Source of the DNA: an uncultured Flavobacterium sp.
GTDB taxonomy: Bacteria; Bacteroidota; Bacteroidia; Flavobacteriales; Flavobacteriaceae
Length of the DNA: 46,516 bases
Reading direction: 5' to 3'
Assembly: GCF_937967675.1 (NCBI RefSeq)
Contig: NZ_CALBSN010000162.1
Coordinates: 1 to 46,516 of the forward strand
The notes beneath the pieces were generated by a model that saw only the letters and a list, made by a program, of their open reading frames with translations, was not told where the DNA came from and made no database searches. The translations under genes were made by a program, and so were the position numbers. Positions 1-9,666 of this stretch are shown here, in pieces. Positions within the stretch are counted from its first letter, which is position 1. Each line of letters opens with the position of its first letter.

Positions 1-40
1 AATGTACTAATTTTTAGTGTTTTGAGCAACTTTTTTTATA

Positions 41-3000
41 ATGCACTACGGGTTATTCATATTATTATTCTTTGTTAGTTTGTCTATACATTCTCAAGTT
101 AGAGTAAACTTTACACCTCGTGAGCCTATTTCTTCTCCTTCTACTAGTATTTTTAGTATTAAAGGTGATTTTACTTTAATAGGAAATACTAACTTAACAC
201 TTAATAACTATGATGTCAACGAACCAAATAGTAATAATAATATGGTTTATGTTGATATTGATGGAGATTCAAATACTTTTAATTCTTCAAGTGCTAATTT
301 GACATTCTCAAATGAAAATGGTGCCATTCCCGAATGCTCAAAAGTTATTTTTGCAGGATTATACTGGACTGGAAGAGCATCTGACGGATCTAATAGCCCA
401 GAAACATTTAATGTAACCAAAAATTCTGTCACAAAATTATTTAATAAACGAAAAGTAAAATTAAAAGGTCCATCATCAACATCTTATATCGAGATAACTG
501 CTAATAGTAATGATATTTATTATCCACAAAATTCTGATGGATTCATGTATTCTGCATTTGCTGAAATAACTGACTATGTTAAAAATAATGGAATTGGTCA
601 ATATACTGTAGCAGATATTGCTCTTGTTGAAGGTAATGGGGGGTCTACAGGATACTATGGAGGCTGGGGAATAATTGTTGTGTATGAAAATTCAAAGATG
701 AAATGGAGAGATATTACCGTTTTTGATGGACATGCATATGTACAAGGAAATTCAACTTCAAATCATCAAATTCCAATATCGGGTTTTAATGCAGTGCAAA
801 CAGGTCAAGTTAATGTTAAACTTGGTCTTATGGCAGGTGAAGGTGATAGAAGTATCAGTGGTGATTATTTTAATATACAAAGATCTAGTGATAATAATTG
901 GCAATCTTTAAACCACACTGGAAATTCAACTAATAATTTCTTTAATTCTTCTATTCAAACTGGAGGAAATACTAGAAATCCAAATTTAGTTAACAATACG
1001 GGTCTTGATATTTCAATGTTCAATATTCCAAATCCTAATAATTCAGTCATTACTAACAATCAAACCTCTACAACTTTAAGATATGGATCTACACAAGATA
1101 CCTATGTGATTTTTATGGCAGCAATGGCTGTTGATGCTTACATCCCAGATCCTGAAGGTGTTATGTCATTAGTAACCATTAATGGTGTCCCAGCGGCTTC
1201 TACGACAACTGTCACTCCAGGCCAAGAGATTGAATACTCCATCAAAATTCTTAATGAAGGTACTGAAAATATAAATAACGCACAAATTAAAATTCAATTA
1301 CCATATACAGCAACATTTGTAAATGGAAGTCAAAACGGTGTTGTTAATTTTAGTCCACTACCAACTCCAAATAATATATATTTTAATCCATACGATGGTC
1401 CATCAGGTACTCTTATTTGGGACATTGGAACATTACCTGTTCCAGTAAGTCCAACAACAATTTTAGGAGAATTAAAATATAAAATAAAAATAACTGAGGA
1501 TTGCTTTTTACTAAAAAATTCAAATTGTGTTCCTGCTGCATCATTATTTGGTTATATAAATGGAATTGGTGCAATTACAGGAATACAAATTATAAATAAA
1601 CCTTTTATTCAAGGTTATGTTACAAGTGGTTTATGCATTGGAGATCCTATATTAAATCCTATAACGACAATGATTGATGCTACAAACTTCATTAATCAAA
1701 ATTGTCAAAATACTATCAACGAATTAGTTTTTAATTATTGTAGTCCTATATCTCAAGTGCCGTTTAATTCGATTGCATCAAACTATCCTATTGGTACACA
1801 ATTTTATAACAATTATCCTGTAAATGGAAGTACAATTGAATATACAAATTCAAATCCATTTCCAAATACCTTAGGAAGTTTGAATTACTATGCTGTACCA
1901 CCAAATGCAAATGGTTGTTACTATACTTTAAAAATTAACATCGATACAAATCCAACAATTACGTCGCCTCAATCTGTAAATATAAATGGCTGTAATTCTT
2001 CTGTAATTTCTACTTTAGTGTATAGTGAAACACCCGTTAATATTAATCTTCAAGATTTTATTAACGCCAGTGGAAATGTATCAAATAATCAATTAAATTA
2101 CACTATATCTTATGTTGATACTTCAAATGGTAGTTGTCCTCTTGTAGTAACAAGAACATATACAATAATTACTTCATGTAGTACTCAAACAATTACACAG
2201 ACTTTTACCATCATCGATACAACCAATCCTGTGATTTTAGTGCAAGCTTCTAACTTAGAAGTACAATGCGATGGCAATGGAAATACTGAAGCTTTAAATG
2301 CTTGGTTGGCTTCTAATGGTGGTGCTTCGGCTAGTGATAACTGCTCGAATGTAACTTGGACTAACAACTTTACTTCGGTTTCCGATACGTGTGGTGCAAC
2401 AGGTTCAGCTTCGGTGACTTTTACTGCTACTGATAATTGTGGAAACAGTGCTGCAACTACTGCTACTTTTACCATCATCGATACAACCAATCCTGTGATT
2501 TTAGTGCAAGCTTCTAATGCAGAAGTGCAATGCGATGGCAATGGAAATACTGAAGCTTTAAATGCTTGGTTGGCTTCTAATGGTGGTGCTTCGGCTAGTG
2601 ATAACTGCTCGAATGTAACTTGGACTAACAACTTTACTTCGGTTTCCGATACGTGTGGTGCAACAGGTTCAGCTTCGGTGACTTTTACTGCTACTGATAA
2701 TTGTGGAAACAGTGCTGCAACTACTGCTACTTTTACCATCATCGATACAACCAATCCTGTTTTTACAAGCGAATTACCTCAAAATATTTCTGTTTCTTGT
2801 GATGCTGTTCCAAACCCTGTAATTATGACGGGAACAGATAATTGTAGTGATGTAACTATAAACGTACTAGATGCGATTGACAGACAAGAGTCGCAATGTG
2901 AGGGTGAGTATATTATCAATAGAACATGGACAATAACTGATGGTTGTAACAACAGTTCTAGTTATACTCAAATCATAACTGTTTTTGATAACACTCCTCC

Positions 3001-3802
3001 TACTTTAACAACTCAATTAAACTCTCAAATTAGCGTTTTATGTTCTGAGATTCCAGAAGTTCCAGAATTAATTTTCACAGATAATTGTTCTGGAATCAAT
3101 GAAATTAATTATAGTGAAACATCCAATGTAGTTTCAATTTATGAATATGTCCTTATTCGTGAATGGATAGTATCTGATAATTGTGGAAACGAAGCAAATT
3201 TTTCCCAAACTATAAACGTTAGTGTTGAAAAAACGTCTGATGCAATTCCTTTTGCAATTTGCATTGAAGAAAATCCAATAGATTTATTTACTATATTAGA
3301 CGATTCAATTCCTACAACTGGAGAATGGCAAGAAATAACAAATTCAGGTGGATTGAATGGTAATATTTTTAATCCTAATAATGTGACTTTAGGAAATTAC
3401 ACCATACAATATGTTGTAGCATTAGAAGATAATAGTTGTCCTATGATTTATGAAATTTATTTAAATGTTAATGATGATTGTATAGTATTAGCTGCTTGCG
3501 ATATTACTGTGTATAATGCAGTATCACCAAATGATGACAGTTCAAATGATTTCTTGTTTATTGATGGAATTGAGTGCTATCCAAATAATTCTATTGAAAT
3601 TTATAACAGATGGGGAATTTTAGTCTATGAAGAAACGGGTTATAATAATAGTCTTAAATCGTTTAAAGGTGTATCTGAAGGAAGAAATACTGTTAATAGA
3701 AATGAACTTCTACCAGACGGAACTTACTTTTACATTCTTAAATATACAGATGAGGAAAATAAGAAACATGATCGATCAGGATATTTATACTTAAACCGTT
3801 AA
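41..3802 (+). CDS. Large secreted adhesin-like protein with HYR-type repeats and gliding-motility C-terminal (T9SS type B) domain
   Basis: A 1253-residue exported protein. Residues 1-19 form a signal peptide ending in HSQ. The long N-terminal half (about 20-400) is of unknown fold. Residues about 400-500 resemble a DUF11-like bacterial surface domain (EIEYSIKILNEG). Residues about 721-896 are two nearly identical 88-residue HYR-like Ig modules, followed by more divergent ones. The last about 100 residues have the CHU_C pattern (AVSPNDD, IYNRWG, DGTYFY, GYLYL), which targets proteins through the type IX secretion system. The upstream in-frame ATG at 2 meets a stop at once, so 41 is the start. 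PorP/SprF and OmpA genes follow at 30 and 11 bp, the usual layout for a T9SS type B substrate and its partner. A surface or adhesin role is inferred from family and context. Confidence 0.9.
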   Translation: MHYGLFILLFFVSLSIHSQVRVNFTPREPISSPSTSIFSIKGDFTLIGNTNLTLNNYDVNEPNSNNNMVYVDIDGDSNTFNSSSANLTFSNENGAIPECSKVIFAGLYWTGRASDGSNSPETFNVTKNSVTKLFNKRKVKLKGPSSTSYIEITANSNDIYYPQNSDGFMYSAFAEITDYVKNNGIGQYTVADIALVEGNGGSTGYYGGWGIIVVYENSKMKWRDITVFDGHAYVQGNSTSNHQIPISGFNAVQTGQVNVKLGLMAGEGDRSISGDYFNIQRSSDNNWQSLNHTGNSTNNFFNSSIQTGGNTRNPNLVNNTGLDISMFNIPNPNNSVITNNQTSTTLRYGSTQDTYVIFMAAMAVDAYIPDPEGVMSLVTINGVPAASTTTVTPGQEIEYSIKILNEGTENINNAQIKIQLPYTATFVNGSQNGVVNFSPLPTPNNIYFNPYDGPSGTLIWDIGTLPVPVSPTTILGELKYKIKITEDCFLLKNSNCVPAASLFGYINGIGAITGIQIINKPFIQGYVTSGLCIGDPILNPITTMIDATNFINQNCQNTINELVFNYCSPISQVPFNSIASNYPIGTQFYNNYPVNGSTIEYTNSNPFPNTLGSLNYYAVPPNANGCYYTLKINIDTNPTITSPQSVNINGCNSSVISTLVYSETPVNINLQDFINASGNVSNNQLNYTISYVDTSNGSCPLVVTRTYTIITSCSTQTITQTFTIIDTTNPVILVQASNLEVQCDGNGNTEALNAWLASNGGASASDNCSNVTWTNNFTSVSDTCGATGSASVTFTATDNCGNSAATTATFTIIDTTNPVILVQASNAEVQCDGNGNTEALNAWLASNGGASASDNCSNVTWTNNFTSVSDTCGATGSASVTFTATDNCGNSAATTATFTIIDTTNPVFTSELPQNISVSCDAVPNPVIMTGTDNCSDVTINVLDAIDRQESQCEGEYIINRTWTITDGCNNSSSYTQIITVFDNTPPTLTTQLNSQISVLCSEIPEVPELIFTDNCSGINEINYSETSNVVSIYEYVLIREWIVSDNCGNEANFSQTINVSVEKTSDAIPFAICIEENPIDLFTILDDSIPTTGEWQEITNSGGLNGNIFNPNNVTLGNYTIQYVVALEDNSCPMIYEIYLNVNDDCIVLAACDITVYNAVSPNDDSSNDFLFIDGIECYPNNSIEIYNRWGILVYEETGYNNSLKSFKGVSEGRNTVNRNELLPDGTYFYILKYTDEENKKHDRSGYLYLNR
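2201..2728 (+). repeat. Two tandem 264-bp in-frame repeats within the adhesin gene
   Basis: Copies span 2201-2464 and 2465-2728, and about 30 bp of a third follow. They differ at only a few bases near the start (around codons for SNLE versus SNAE). The period is exactly 88 codons and encodes one HYR-like module. Near-identity at DNA level indicates recent duplication or gene conversion, so copy number may vary between strains or collapse in assemblies. Confidence 0.93.
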
Positions 3803-3832
3803 TTGACTTAAAAAAACTTAAAAACAAACAAG

Positions 3833-4738
3833 ATGAAAACGATTCTAACATTAATTTGTGCATTCATTTTACAAAATATCTATTCTCAACAGGATTCTCA
3901 ATATACGCAATATATGTACAATACGTCACTAGTAAATCCTGCTTATGCAGGTTCTAGGGAAACTATTACAGCCTTTTTACTTCATAGAAATCAGTGGGTT
4001 GGATTAGATGGAGCACCAGTAACTAACAATTTCTCAATAAATATGCCGATTGGAGATTCAAACTTTGGGATTGGATTAAATTTTGTAAATGATAAGATTG
4101 GACCAGTAACAGAGAATGAAATTTCTGCTGACTTATCATATTTTATTCAAGTTTCTGAAAATTATAAATTATCTTTAGGCTTAAAGGGAACTGCAAATTT
4201 ATTTCAATTAGATGTTAATAAACTAAGGGTATTTGATCCTACTGATCCTCAATTTCAAAATATGGATACTGAATTTTCACCAAACGTTGGAGCTGGATTA
4301 TATCTTTTTTCAGATAAAACTTATTTAGGATTATCAGTGCCAAATTTTTTTGAATCCTATCGATATAATGATAACAATATTAAAATTACAAAAGAAAAAA
4401 TGCACTTTTATTTTATTGCTGGACACGTTTTTAAAATAAGTAATAATATTGATTTTAAACCTGCTCTATTAAGTAAAATAGTAGAAGGCGCTCCACTACA
4501 AGCAGACGTAACTGCAAATTTCTTATTCTTTGAAAAACTAACATTAGGTGCTGCCTACAGATGGGATGCTTCTGTAAGTGCTTTAGCTGGATTTCAAATT
4601 TCCGATTCTTGGTTCATTGGATATGGATATGATTTAGAAACTACGAAACTTGCTAACTATAATTCAGGTTCACACGAGATATTTCTTCGATACGAGTTGT
4701 TCAACAAAAGCAGTGTTTCAGCTCCTAGATTTTTTTAA
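3833..4738 (+). CDS. PorP/SprF family type IX secretion outer-membrane protein
   Basis: 301 residues with a signal peptide (about 1-18, ending IYSQ), then the characteristic start QYTQYMYN and the NPAYAGSRE motif of the PorP/SprF family. The rest is rich in alternating beta strands and ends in an aromatic-rich strand, as expected of an outer-membrane beta barrel. Family members work with the T9SS, and SprF is needed for secretion of the SprB adhesin in Flavobacterium johnsoniae. Its position between a CHU_C-domain protein and an OmpA protein suggests it serves the upstream adhesin. That specific pairing is inference. Confidence 0.93.
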   Translation: MKTILTLICAFILQNIYSQQDSQYTQYMYNTSLVNPAYAGSRETITAFLLHRNQWVGLDGAPVTNNFSINMPIGDSNFGIGLNFVNDKIGPVTENEISADLSYFIQVSENYKLSLGLKGTANLFQLDVNKLRVFDPTDPQFQNMDTEFSPNVGAGLYLFSDKTYLGLSVPNFFESYRYNDNNIKITKEKMHFYFIAGHVFKISNNIDFKPALLSKIVEGAPLQADVTANFLFFEKLTLGAAYRWDASVSALAGFQISDSWFIGYGYDLETTKLANYNSGSHEIFLRYELFNKSSVSAPRFF

Positions 4739-4749
4739 ATTTTCTAATT

Positions 4750-6657
4750 ATGAAAACATTATACACACTAGTATTCGTTTTAAGTATCACAGTTGGTGCT
4801 TTCGGTCAAGGGTCTAAGCTAAACAAAGCGGACAAAAAATACGACAAATATTCCTATATAGATGCAATCGAAATTTATGAGAAAGTGGCTGAAAAAGGAT
4901 ATAAATCTGTAGAATTATTTCAAAAATTAGGTAATGCATATTATTTTAATAGTGAATTAGATAAAGCTTCTAAATGGTATGGTGAACTTTTTGCCTTAAA
5001 TCAAGAAACAGACTCTGAGTATTATTTTAGATATGCTCAAGCCTTAAAAGCGGAAGGAAATTACGAAAAATCAAATCAATACATGGAATTATTTGCCCAA
5101 AAAACAAACGATTCTAGAGCTAAATTATTTCAAGAAAATAAAAATTACTTAACTAATATTGATGCTGTTTCTGGAAAATACACTATAGATAAAACAGATG
5201 TTAATTCAGAATTTTATGATTACGGTCCAACATTTTTTGGTAAACAAATTGTATTTACTTCTTCTCGAAGTGAAGGTAACCAATATTCTAAAATTCATGC
5301 TTGGACAAAACAAAACTTCACTGATTTATTTGTTGCTTCAATTGATAATGATGGAAGATTAGGTAGCGTAGAAAACTTTTCTAAAACCGTGAATACCAAA
5401 TTTAATGAGTCCTCTCCTATTTTTACGAAAGATGGCAAAACCATGTATTTTACTAGAAACAATTACAACGACGGCAAAAAACGTAAAAGTGACGACAAAG
5501 TAATCATGGAAAAAATTTACAAAGCTGAATTAGTAAATGGAGAATGGACAAATGTAAAAGAACTTCCTTTTTCAAGCGACAATTACAAAACAGCACATCC
5601 TGCTTTGAGTACAGATGAGAAAACATTGTATTTTGCCTCAGATATGCCAGGAAGCTTTGGTAATTCAGACTTATACAAGGTATCAATTGATAGTAATGGT
5701 AATTTTGGTTTACCAGAAAATTTAGGAACAACTATAAACACGGAAGGAAGAGAAACATTTCCTTTTATAGATGCTGATAATAATTTATTTTTTGCATCTG
5801 ATGGACACCCAGGACTAGGTGGTTTAGACATTTTTGAAGCTAAAGTCAACAATAATTCTTTTGAAAAACCAGTTAATATTGGTAAACCCTTAAATAGTCA
5901 ATTAGATGATTTTGGTTATGTAACTAACAAAGATGGTTTGGGATTTTTCTCCTCCAACAGAGATGGAGGAATAGGTTTTGATGACATTTATACCTTTAGA
6001 ATTTGTACGCATACATTATCTGGATTAATAACAGATATTGATACAAAAGAAATTTTACCTAATTCCAAAGTAATTCTATATGATGATAAAATGAATAAAA
6101 TTTCCGAAACAATTGCTTCAGAAAAAGGATTATATTCTTTTAAAATTGATTGTAATAAAAAATATTTGGTAAGAGTTTCAAAAGAAGAATACGAAACAAT
6201 TGAAAAATCATTTGAACCAATTTCAATTAATGGAGAATCTAAATTAGATTTTGAACTAAAACGTAAAATATTCCCAATAGAAGTAGGTACAGATCTCGCT
6301 AAAGTATTAAATATTAGTATAATTTATTTTGATTTAGACAAATGGAATATTCGTAAAGATGCAGCAGAAGATTTAGAAAAAATAATTGCCGTTATGAACC
6401 AATATCCAAGTATGACAATTGATATCCGTTCACATACCGATAGTAGACAATCACATAAATACAATGAACAATTATCAGATCGTAGAGCAAAATCAACTTT
6501 AGAATTTATGGTTAAAAATGGTATAAATAGAAGTAGATTAACCGCAAAAGGGTATGGAGAAACGCAATTAGTAAATAACTGTTCAGATGATGTTCCTTGT
6601 AGTGAAACTGAACATCAGAAAAACAGAAGAAGTGAGTTTATAGTAATTAAAATGTAA
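4750..6657 (+). CDS. OmpA family protein with TPR, PD40 and OmpA C-terminal peptidoglycan-binding domains
   Basis: 635 residues. A signal peptide (about 1-19, ending AFGQ) is followed by a TPR-like region (about 20-115), WD40/PD40-type repeats (about 150-400, with YFASD and FFSSN blades), a carboxypeptidase-regulatory-like beta sandwich (about 408-490) and an OmpA_C domain (about 515-635). The latter shows IIYFDLDK, RSHTDSR, SDRRAKST and KNRRSEF, the peptidoglycan-binding signature. The gene lies 11 bp after porP and closes the operon. It probably anchors the secretion or adhesin complex to the cell wall, as in other T9SS-linked PorP-OmpA pairs; the role here is inferred. Confidence 0.93.
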   Translation: MKTLYTLVFVLSITVGAFGQGSKLNKADKKYDKYSYIDAIEIYEKVAEKGYKSVELFQKLGNAYYFNSELDKASKWYGELFALNQETDSEYYFRYAQALKAEGNYEKSNQYMELFAQKTNDSRAKLFQENKNYLTNIDAVSGKYTIDKTDVNSEFYDYGPTFFGKQIVFTSSRSEGNQYSKIHAWTKQNFTDLFVASIDNDGRLGSVENFSKTVNTKFNESSPIFTKDGKTMYFTRNNYNDGKKRKSDDKVIMEKIYKAELVNGEWTNVKELPFSSDNYKTAHPALSTDEKTLYFASDMPGSFGNSDLYKVSIDSNGNFGLPENLGTTINTEGRETFPFIDADNNLFFASDGHPGLGGLDIFEAKVNNNSFEKPVNIGKPLNSQLDDFGYVTNKDGLGFFSSNRDGGIGFDDIYTFRICTHTLSGLITDIDTKEILPNSKVILYDDKMNKISETIASEKGLYSFKIDCNKKYLVRVSKEEYETIEKSFEPISINGESKLDFELKRKIFPIEVGTDLAKVLNISIIYFDLDKWNIRKDAAEDLEKIIAVMNQYPSMTIDIRSHTDSRQSHKYNEQLSDRRAKSTLEFMVKNGINRSRLTAKGYGETQLVNNCSDDVPCSETEHQKNRRSEFIVIKM

Positions 6658-6678
6658 CCTACTTTAATTATTTTTTGG

Positions 6679-6716
6679 AAAGCAGTTGTTTAATTTAATA
6701 ACTGCTTTTTTATTTT
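6679..6716 (+). terminator. Rho-independent terminator after the OmpA gene
   Basis: Nine-base stem (6679-6687 with 6700-6708), 12-nt loop, then a T-rich run to 6716. It lies between two convergent genes. The T-run is good only on the plus strand. Confidence 0.8.
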
Positions 6717-7204
6717 TTTATAAATATGTTAGTGTAGTACTTTTTACCTTCCTCATCAATTTTTATAGCTCCTCCAAAATGTGTGTAGTCACCTTCTAAA
6801 TTAGCTTTATGGCTAGGACTATTAATCCAAGCATTCACAGTTGAACTTGCTGAAGAATAACCATAAGCAATGTTTTCACCAACTCTGTAAGCACCTAATA
6901 CTTCTTGCAAATTAGATTTTCTCTTATCAAAACCATCATGTGTAACCACATGATTAACATACATGTAATCATTATGCTCAGCAGATTTATATGAAATATG
7001 ATCAATAATATTTAACGGATTTAAACCTATTGAAACTCTATAATTGTTTACCTGATCTAATAATTCTAACTCGGCCGTAGAATGCGTATAACTTTTGACA
7101 ACTTCAGTTGAAGAACTTGGATTACTTTCATTATCAGAAGAACATGATACAAATAAAACAAGCATTAACGCTAAAGTAACTGAATTTAATATTAAATTTT
7201 TCAT
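6710..7204 (-). CDS. CAP-domain (SCP/PR-1 family) lipoprotein
   Basis: 164 residues. A lipoprotein signal peptide ends in a lipobox (LFVSC, cysteine about 21) followed by SSDNES, similar to the acidic tethers seen on surface-exposed Bacteroidetes lipoproteins. The rest is one CAP domain: LDQVNNYR, SAEHNDYM, GENIAYGY, INSPSHKANL and YYTNIFIKK. The two histidines and the glutamate of the CAP cavity are present. Bacterial CAP proteins are usually secreted or cell-surface; the biochemical role is mostly unknown. It is a single gene, convergent with the OmpA gene. Confidence 0.9.
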   Translation of the reverse strand: MKNLILNSVTLALMLVLFVSCSSDNESNPSSSTEVVKSYTHSTAELELLDQVNNYRVSIGLNPLNIIDHISYKSAEHNDYMYVNHVVTHDGFDKRKSNLQEVLGAYRVGENIAYGYSSASSTVNAWINSPSHKANLEGDYTHFGGAIKIDEEGKKYYTNIFIKK

Positions 7205-7371
7205 GACTTTATCTTTTAAATTAATGAACTAAACAATTTAATAAAATCGACAAACTGTTTGATTTCTTAGATAAAGGTACAAAATAATCGGTAACAAACA
7301 TAAAAAATCGATGAAATACATCAAAATTTAACGTTTTAAACATTTGAATATCAAATACTTAAAACTTTACT

Positions 7372-7409
7372 TACATAAAAAAAATCCTAAGCTTTAAAAC
7401 TTAGGATTT
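7372..7409 (-). terminator. Terminator of pdxH
   Basis: Ten-base perfect stem (7382-7391 with 7400-7409) with an 8-nt loop. On the minus strand it is followed by seven T residues. It lies just downstream of the pdxH stop. Confidence 0.85.
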
Positions 7410-7439
7410 ATAATGTATATTTTTTTAAAAATTTGATTA

Positions 7440-8084
7440 TCAAGGAGATAAACGTTCTATCTTCCAATCGTATTCGTTAGTTAATTGATAGCGAATTCTA
7501 TCGTGTAAACGATTTGGTCTTCCTTGCCAAAATTCTACTTCTACAGGGCGAACTAAAAAACCACCCCAATGTGCTGGACGTAAAATTTCTTTTCCCTCCC
7601 ACTCTTTTTCTAAGGTTTTCAAATTATTCTCTAAAAACTCTCGATTCGGAATTACTTCACTTTGTGGCGAAACAATTGCACCTAATTTACTTCCATCTGG
7701 ACGAGATGAAAAATAATTATCTGATATAACATCAGTTGTTTTTTCAGCAATTCCTTTAATGATAATCTGGCGCTCAACAGTTGGCCAAAAGAAAGATAAA
7801 CAAACATTCGGATTATTCAAAATGGCTTTTCCTTTTTCGGAATTGTAGTTGGTATAAAAAATATAACCTTCTTCATTGAACTTTTTAAGCAATACCACAC
7901 GAGCTTTAGGGAATCCGTCTAAACCAATTGTCGTAACAGTCATAGCGTTTACTTCCTCGGCTGCATTTAATTCTTCCGCTTCATAAAACCATTTATGAAA
8001 TAAATTTATTGGATCTTCTGGAATTTGATTTTCCAATAACTCACTCTTTTCGTATGATTTTCTATAATTGCTTAAATCTTTCAT
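7440..8084 (-). CDS. pdxH: Pyridoxamine 5'-phosphate oxidase
   Basis: FMN-dependent enzyme that oxidises pyridoxine or pyridoxamine 5'-phosphate to pyridoxal 5'-phosphate in the cytoplasm. I start it at the internal ATG (MKDLSNYRK), giving 214 residues, close to the 218 of E. coli PdxH; the frame is open 24 bases further upstream. Signature segments are visible: ARVVLLK and FYTNYNSEKG for FMN binding, FFWPTVERQI, the SRPDGSKLGA substrate loop, and the C-terminal PRPEW-like region seen as HWGGFLVRPVEVEFWQGRPNRLHDR. It is a single gene with its own terminator. Confidence 0.95.
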   Translation of the reverse strand: MKDLSNYRKSYEKSELLENQIPEDPINLFHKWFYEAEELNAAEEVNAMTVTTIGLDGFPKARVVLLKKFNEEGYIFYTNYNSEKGKAILNNPNVCLSFFWPTVERQIIIKGIAEKTTDVISDNYFSSRPDGSKLGAIVSPQSEVIPNREFLENNLKTLEKEWEGKEILRPAHWGGFLVRPVEVEFWQGRPNRLHDRIRYQLTNEYDWKIERLSP

Positions 8085-8199
8085 CGTTATTTTATTTCTA
8101 CAAAGCAAAGTTACAAAGGGAAACTTGTTTTTTTACTAAAACAAAAATTAAAATTAAACCTTTTTGAATATCTTTAGTCTTATAAACAAATATTGCATT

Positions 8200-8742
8200 T
8201 TGCAAGACGAAAAAGCTTTCATCTCCGAATTATTAAACCCGAAAACGCAGAACGAAGCGTTTCGAAAGCTATTGCAATTGTATCAAAAACCATTGTATTA
8301 TCACATTAGAAACATGGTTTTAAATCATGATGATGCCGATGATGTGCTTCAAAATACATTTGTAAAAGTTTTTGGGAATCTTAAAAATTTCAAAAGCGAT
8401 AGTAAATTGTATTCTTGGATGTACCGAATTGCCACCAATGAAGCCATCACGTTCATGCAACAAAGAGCAAAAAAACAAGGAATTTCAAATGAAGAAGCCC
8501 AACAGAAAGCGATAAATAAATTAGAAAGTGATGTTTTTTTTGATGGCGATGAAATCCAACTGAAATTACAAAAAGCCATTGCTATTTTGCCTGAAAAACA
8601 ACAAATAGTCTTTAAAATGAAATATTTTGAAGAATTAAAATACGAAGAAATGTCCGAAATTTTAGGAACTTCTGTTGGTGCTTTAAAAGCAAGTTATCAT
8701 ATAGCAGTTAAGAAAATAGAAGAATTTTTACATACCAATTAA
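8200..8742 (+). CDS. ECF-type RNA polymerase sigma factor
   Basis: About 180 residues with sigma-70 region 2 (YYHIRNMV, DADDVLQNTFVKVF, SWMYRIATNEA) and region 4 (LPEKQQIVFKMKYFEELKYEEMSEILGTSVGALKASYHIAVKKI). The frame is open from a TTG at 8164, but a TAnnTTT-type -7 element at 8169-8176 lies downstream of that codon. I therefore prefer the TTG at 8200 (protein beginning MQDEKAF). The start is the least certain part. A membrane protein that looks like its anti-sigma factor and a Spy-like periplasmic protein follow at 30 and 10 bp, suggesting an envelope-stress regulon. Confidence 0.88.
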   Translation: MQDEKAFISELLNPKTQNEAFRKLLQLYQKPLYYHIRNMVLNHDDADDVLQNTFVKVFGNLKNFKSDSKLYSWMYRIATNEAITFMQQRAKKQGISNEEAQQKAINKLESDVFFDGDEIQLKLQKAIAILPEKQQIVFKMKYFEELKYEEMSEILGTSVGALKASYHIAVKKIEEFLHTN

Positions 8743-8772
8743 ACCTTTTAACCTTATTTTTGTCCAATAGAT

Positions 8773-9195
8773 ATGAAGCAATTTGATTTAGAAAATAACA
8801 AAGAAATGAAATCGGGATTTAAAGTTCCAGAAAACTACTTTGAGCAATTCGAAGCAAAAATGATGGAACAAATTTCTAAAGAAAAGGAAACTAAAGTTGT
8901 TTCTTTATTCTATAGAAAGCAAGTTTGGATAAGTTCAATTGCAGCTATCCTTTTACTTGCTATTGCACTTCCGGTTTATTTTAACATGGCAAAAGAAAAC
9001 AGTTTAGACGCTGGAACTATAGAAGTATATCTATCTCAACAACAAGGAATTGGAATCACTGAGTTATCAAAACACTTAACCAATGAAGACATCGCTGAAT
9101 TAGAAAATAATTTATCAATAAATAAATCTAATTCTGATGCTGTGGAAGATTATCTTTCCGAATCAGAAAATTTAGATTACTATATTAACGAATAA
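8773..9195 (+). CDS. Putative membrane anti-sigma factor
   Basis: 140 residues with one transmembrane helix at about 53-71 (SSIAAILLLAIALPVYF). The cytoplasmic N-terminal part contains a FKVPENYFEQFE-type motif, common in Bacteroidetes proteins encoded right after ECF sigma genes. The periplasmic part is acidic and has no recognised domain. The topology and the 30-bp gap to the sigma gene suggest an anti-sigma role. No zinc-binding HxxxCxxC motif is seen, so this rests on context. A TAnnTTTG-like box (TATTTTTG) just upstream may give it a promoter of its own. Confidence 0.7.
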   Translation: MKQFDLENNKEMKSGFKVPENYFEQFEAKMMEQISKEKETKVVSLFYRKQVWISSIAAILLLAIALPVYFNMAKENSLDAGTIEVYLSQQQGIGITELSKHLTNEDIAELENNLSINKSNSDAVEDYLSESENLDYYINE

Positions 9196-9205
9196 TAATT
9201 TACCC

Positions 9206-9655
9206 ATGAAAACGAAATTTATATTAGCAATTATATTACTTTTTATTTCATCTGTATCCTTTTCACAGGACTTTAAAGAAAAAAGAGAAAAAGTAAAAGC
9301 ACTAAAAGTGGCTTACATAACAGAACAATTAGAATTAACAACAGAAGAAGCTCAAAAATTTTGGCCACTCTACAATGCATTTGATGACAATCAAGCGGAG
9401 TTGCGTCACGAAAAAATGAGAGCTATTTTAGATCGTTTTAGACCTGGGAGTGTAGATAAATTAAGCGAGAAAGAAGCTTCTGCTCTTTTAGTTCAAATGG
9501 AAAGTTTAGAAGAAAATCTATTCAACCTAAGGAAAAAATTCATAAAAGATTTACAAGGTGTAATTAGTGCCAAGAAAATCATCAAACTTAAAAAAGCCGA
9601 AGAAGATTTTAATAGAGAATTATTAAAACAAATGCGCGAAAAAAGAAGAGGATAA
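9206..9655 (+). CDS. Spy/CpxP-like periplasmic protein (possible sensor of the ECF system)
   Basis: 149 residues with a signal peptide (about 1-20, ending SFSQ). The mature part is almost all helical and charged, with LTTEEAQKFWPLYNAF in an LTxxQ-like position and a Lys/Arg-rich C-terminus. In Bacteroidetes such proteins often follow an ECF sigma gene. Related Spy, CpxP and CnrX proteins are helical envelope-stress or metal sensors or chaperones. It is the third gene of the sigma, anti-sigma and sensor set and is followed by a strong terminator. Confidence 0.75.
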   Translation: MKTKFILAIILLFISSVSFSQDFKEKREKVKALKVAYITEQLELTTEEAQKFWPLYNAFDDNQAELRHEKMRAILDRFRPGSVDKLSEKEASALLVQMESLEENLFNLRKKFIKDLQGVISAKKIIKLKKAEEDFNRELLKQMREKRRG

Positions 9656-9666
9656 TTAAATTTTAA

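Noticed and set aside
2185..2754. 189-codon minus-strand open frame with internal repeats
   Set aside because: It is antisense to the HYR repeats of the adhesin gene and its repetition only mirrors those repeats. No start context or known motif.
8164..8199. N-terminal extension of the ECF sigma factor from the TTG at 8164
   Set aside because: The codons overlap a -7 promoter element, so this stretch is probably not transcribed.
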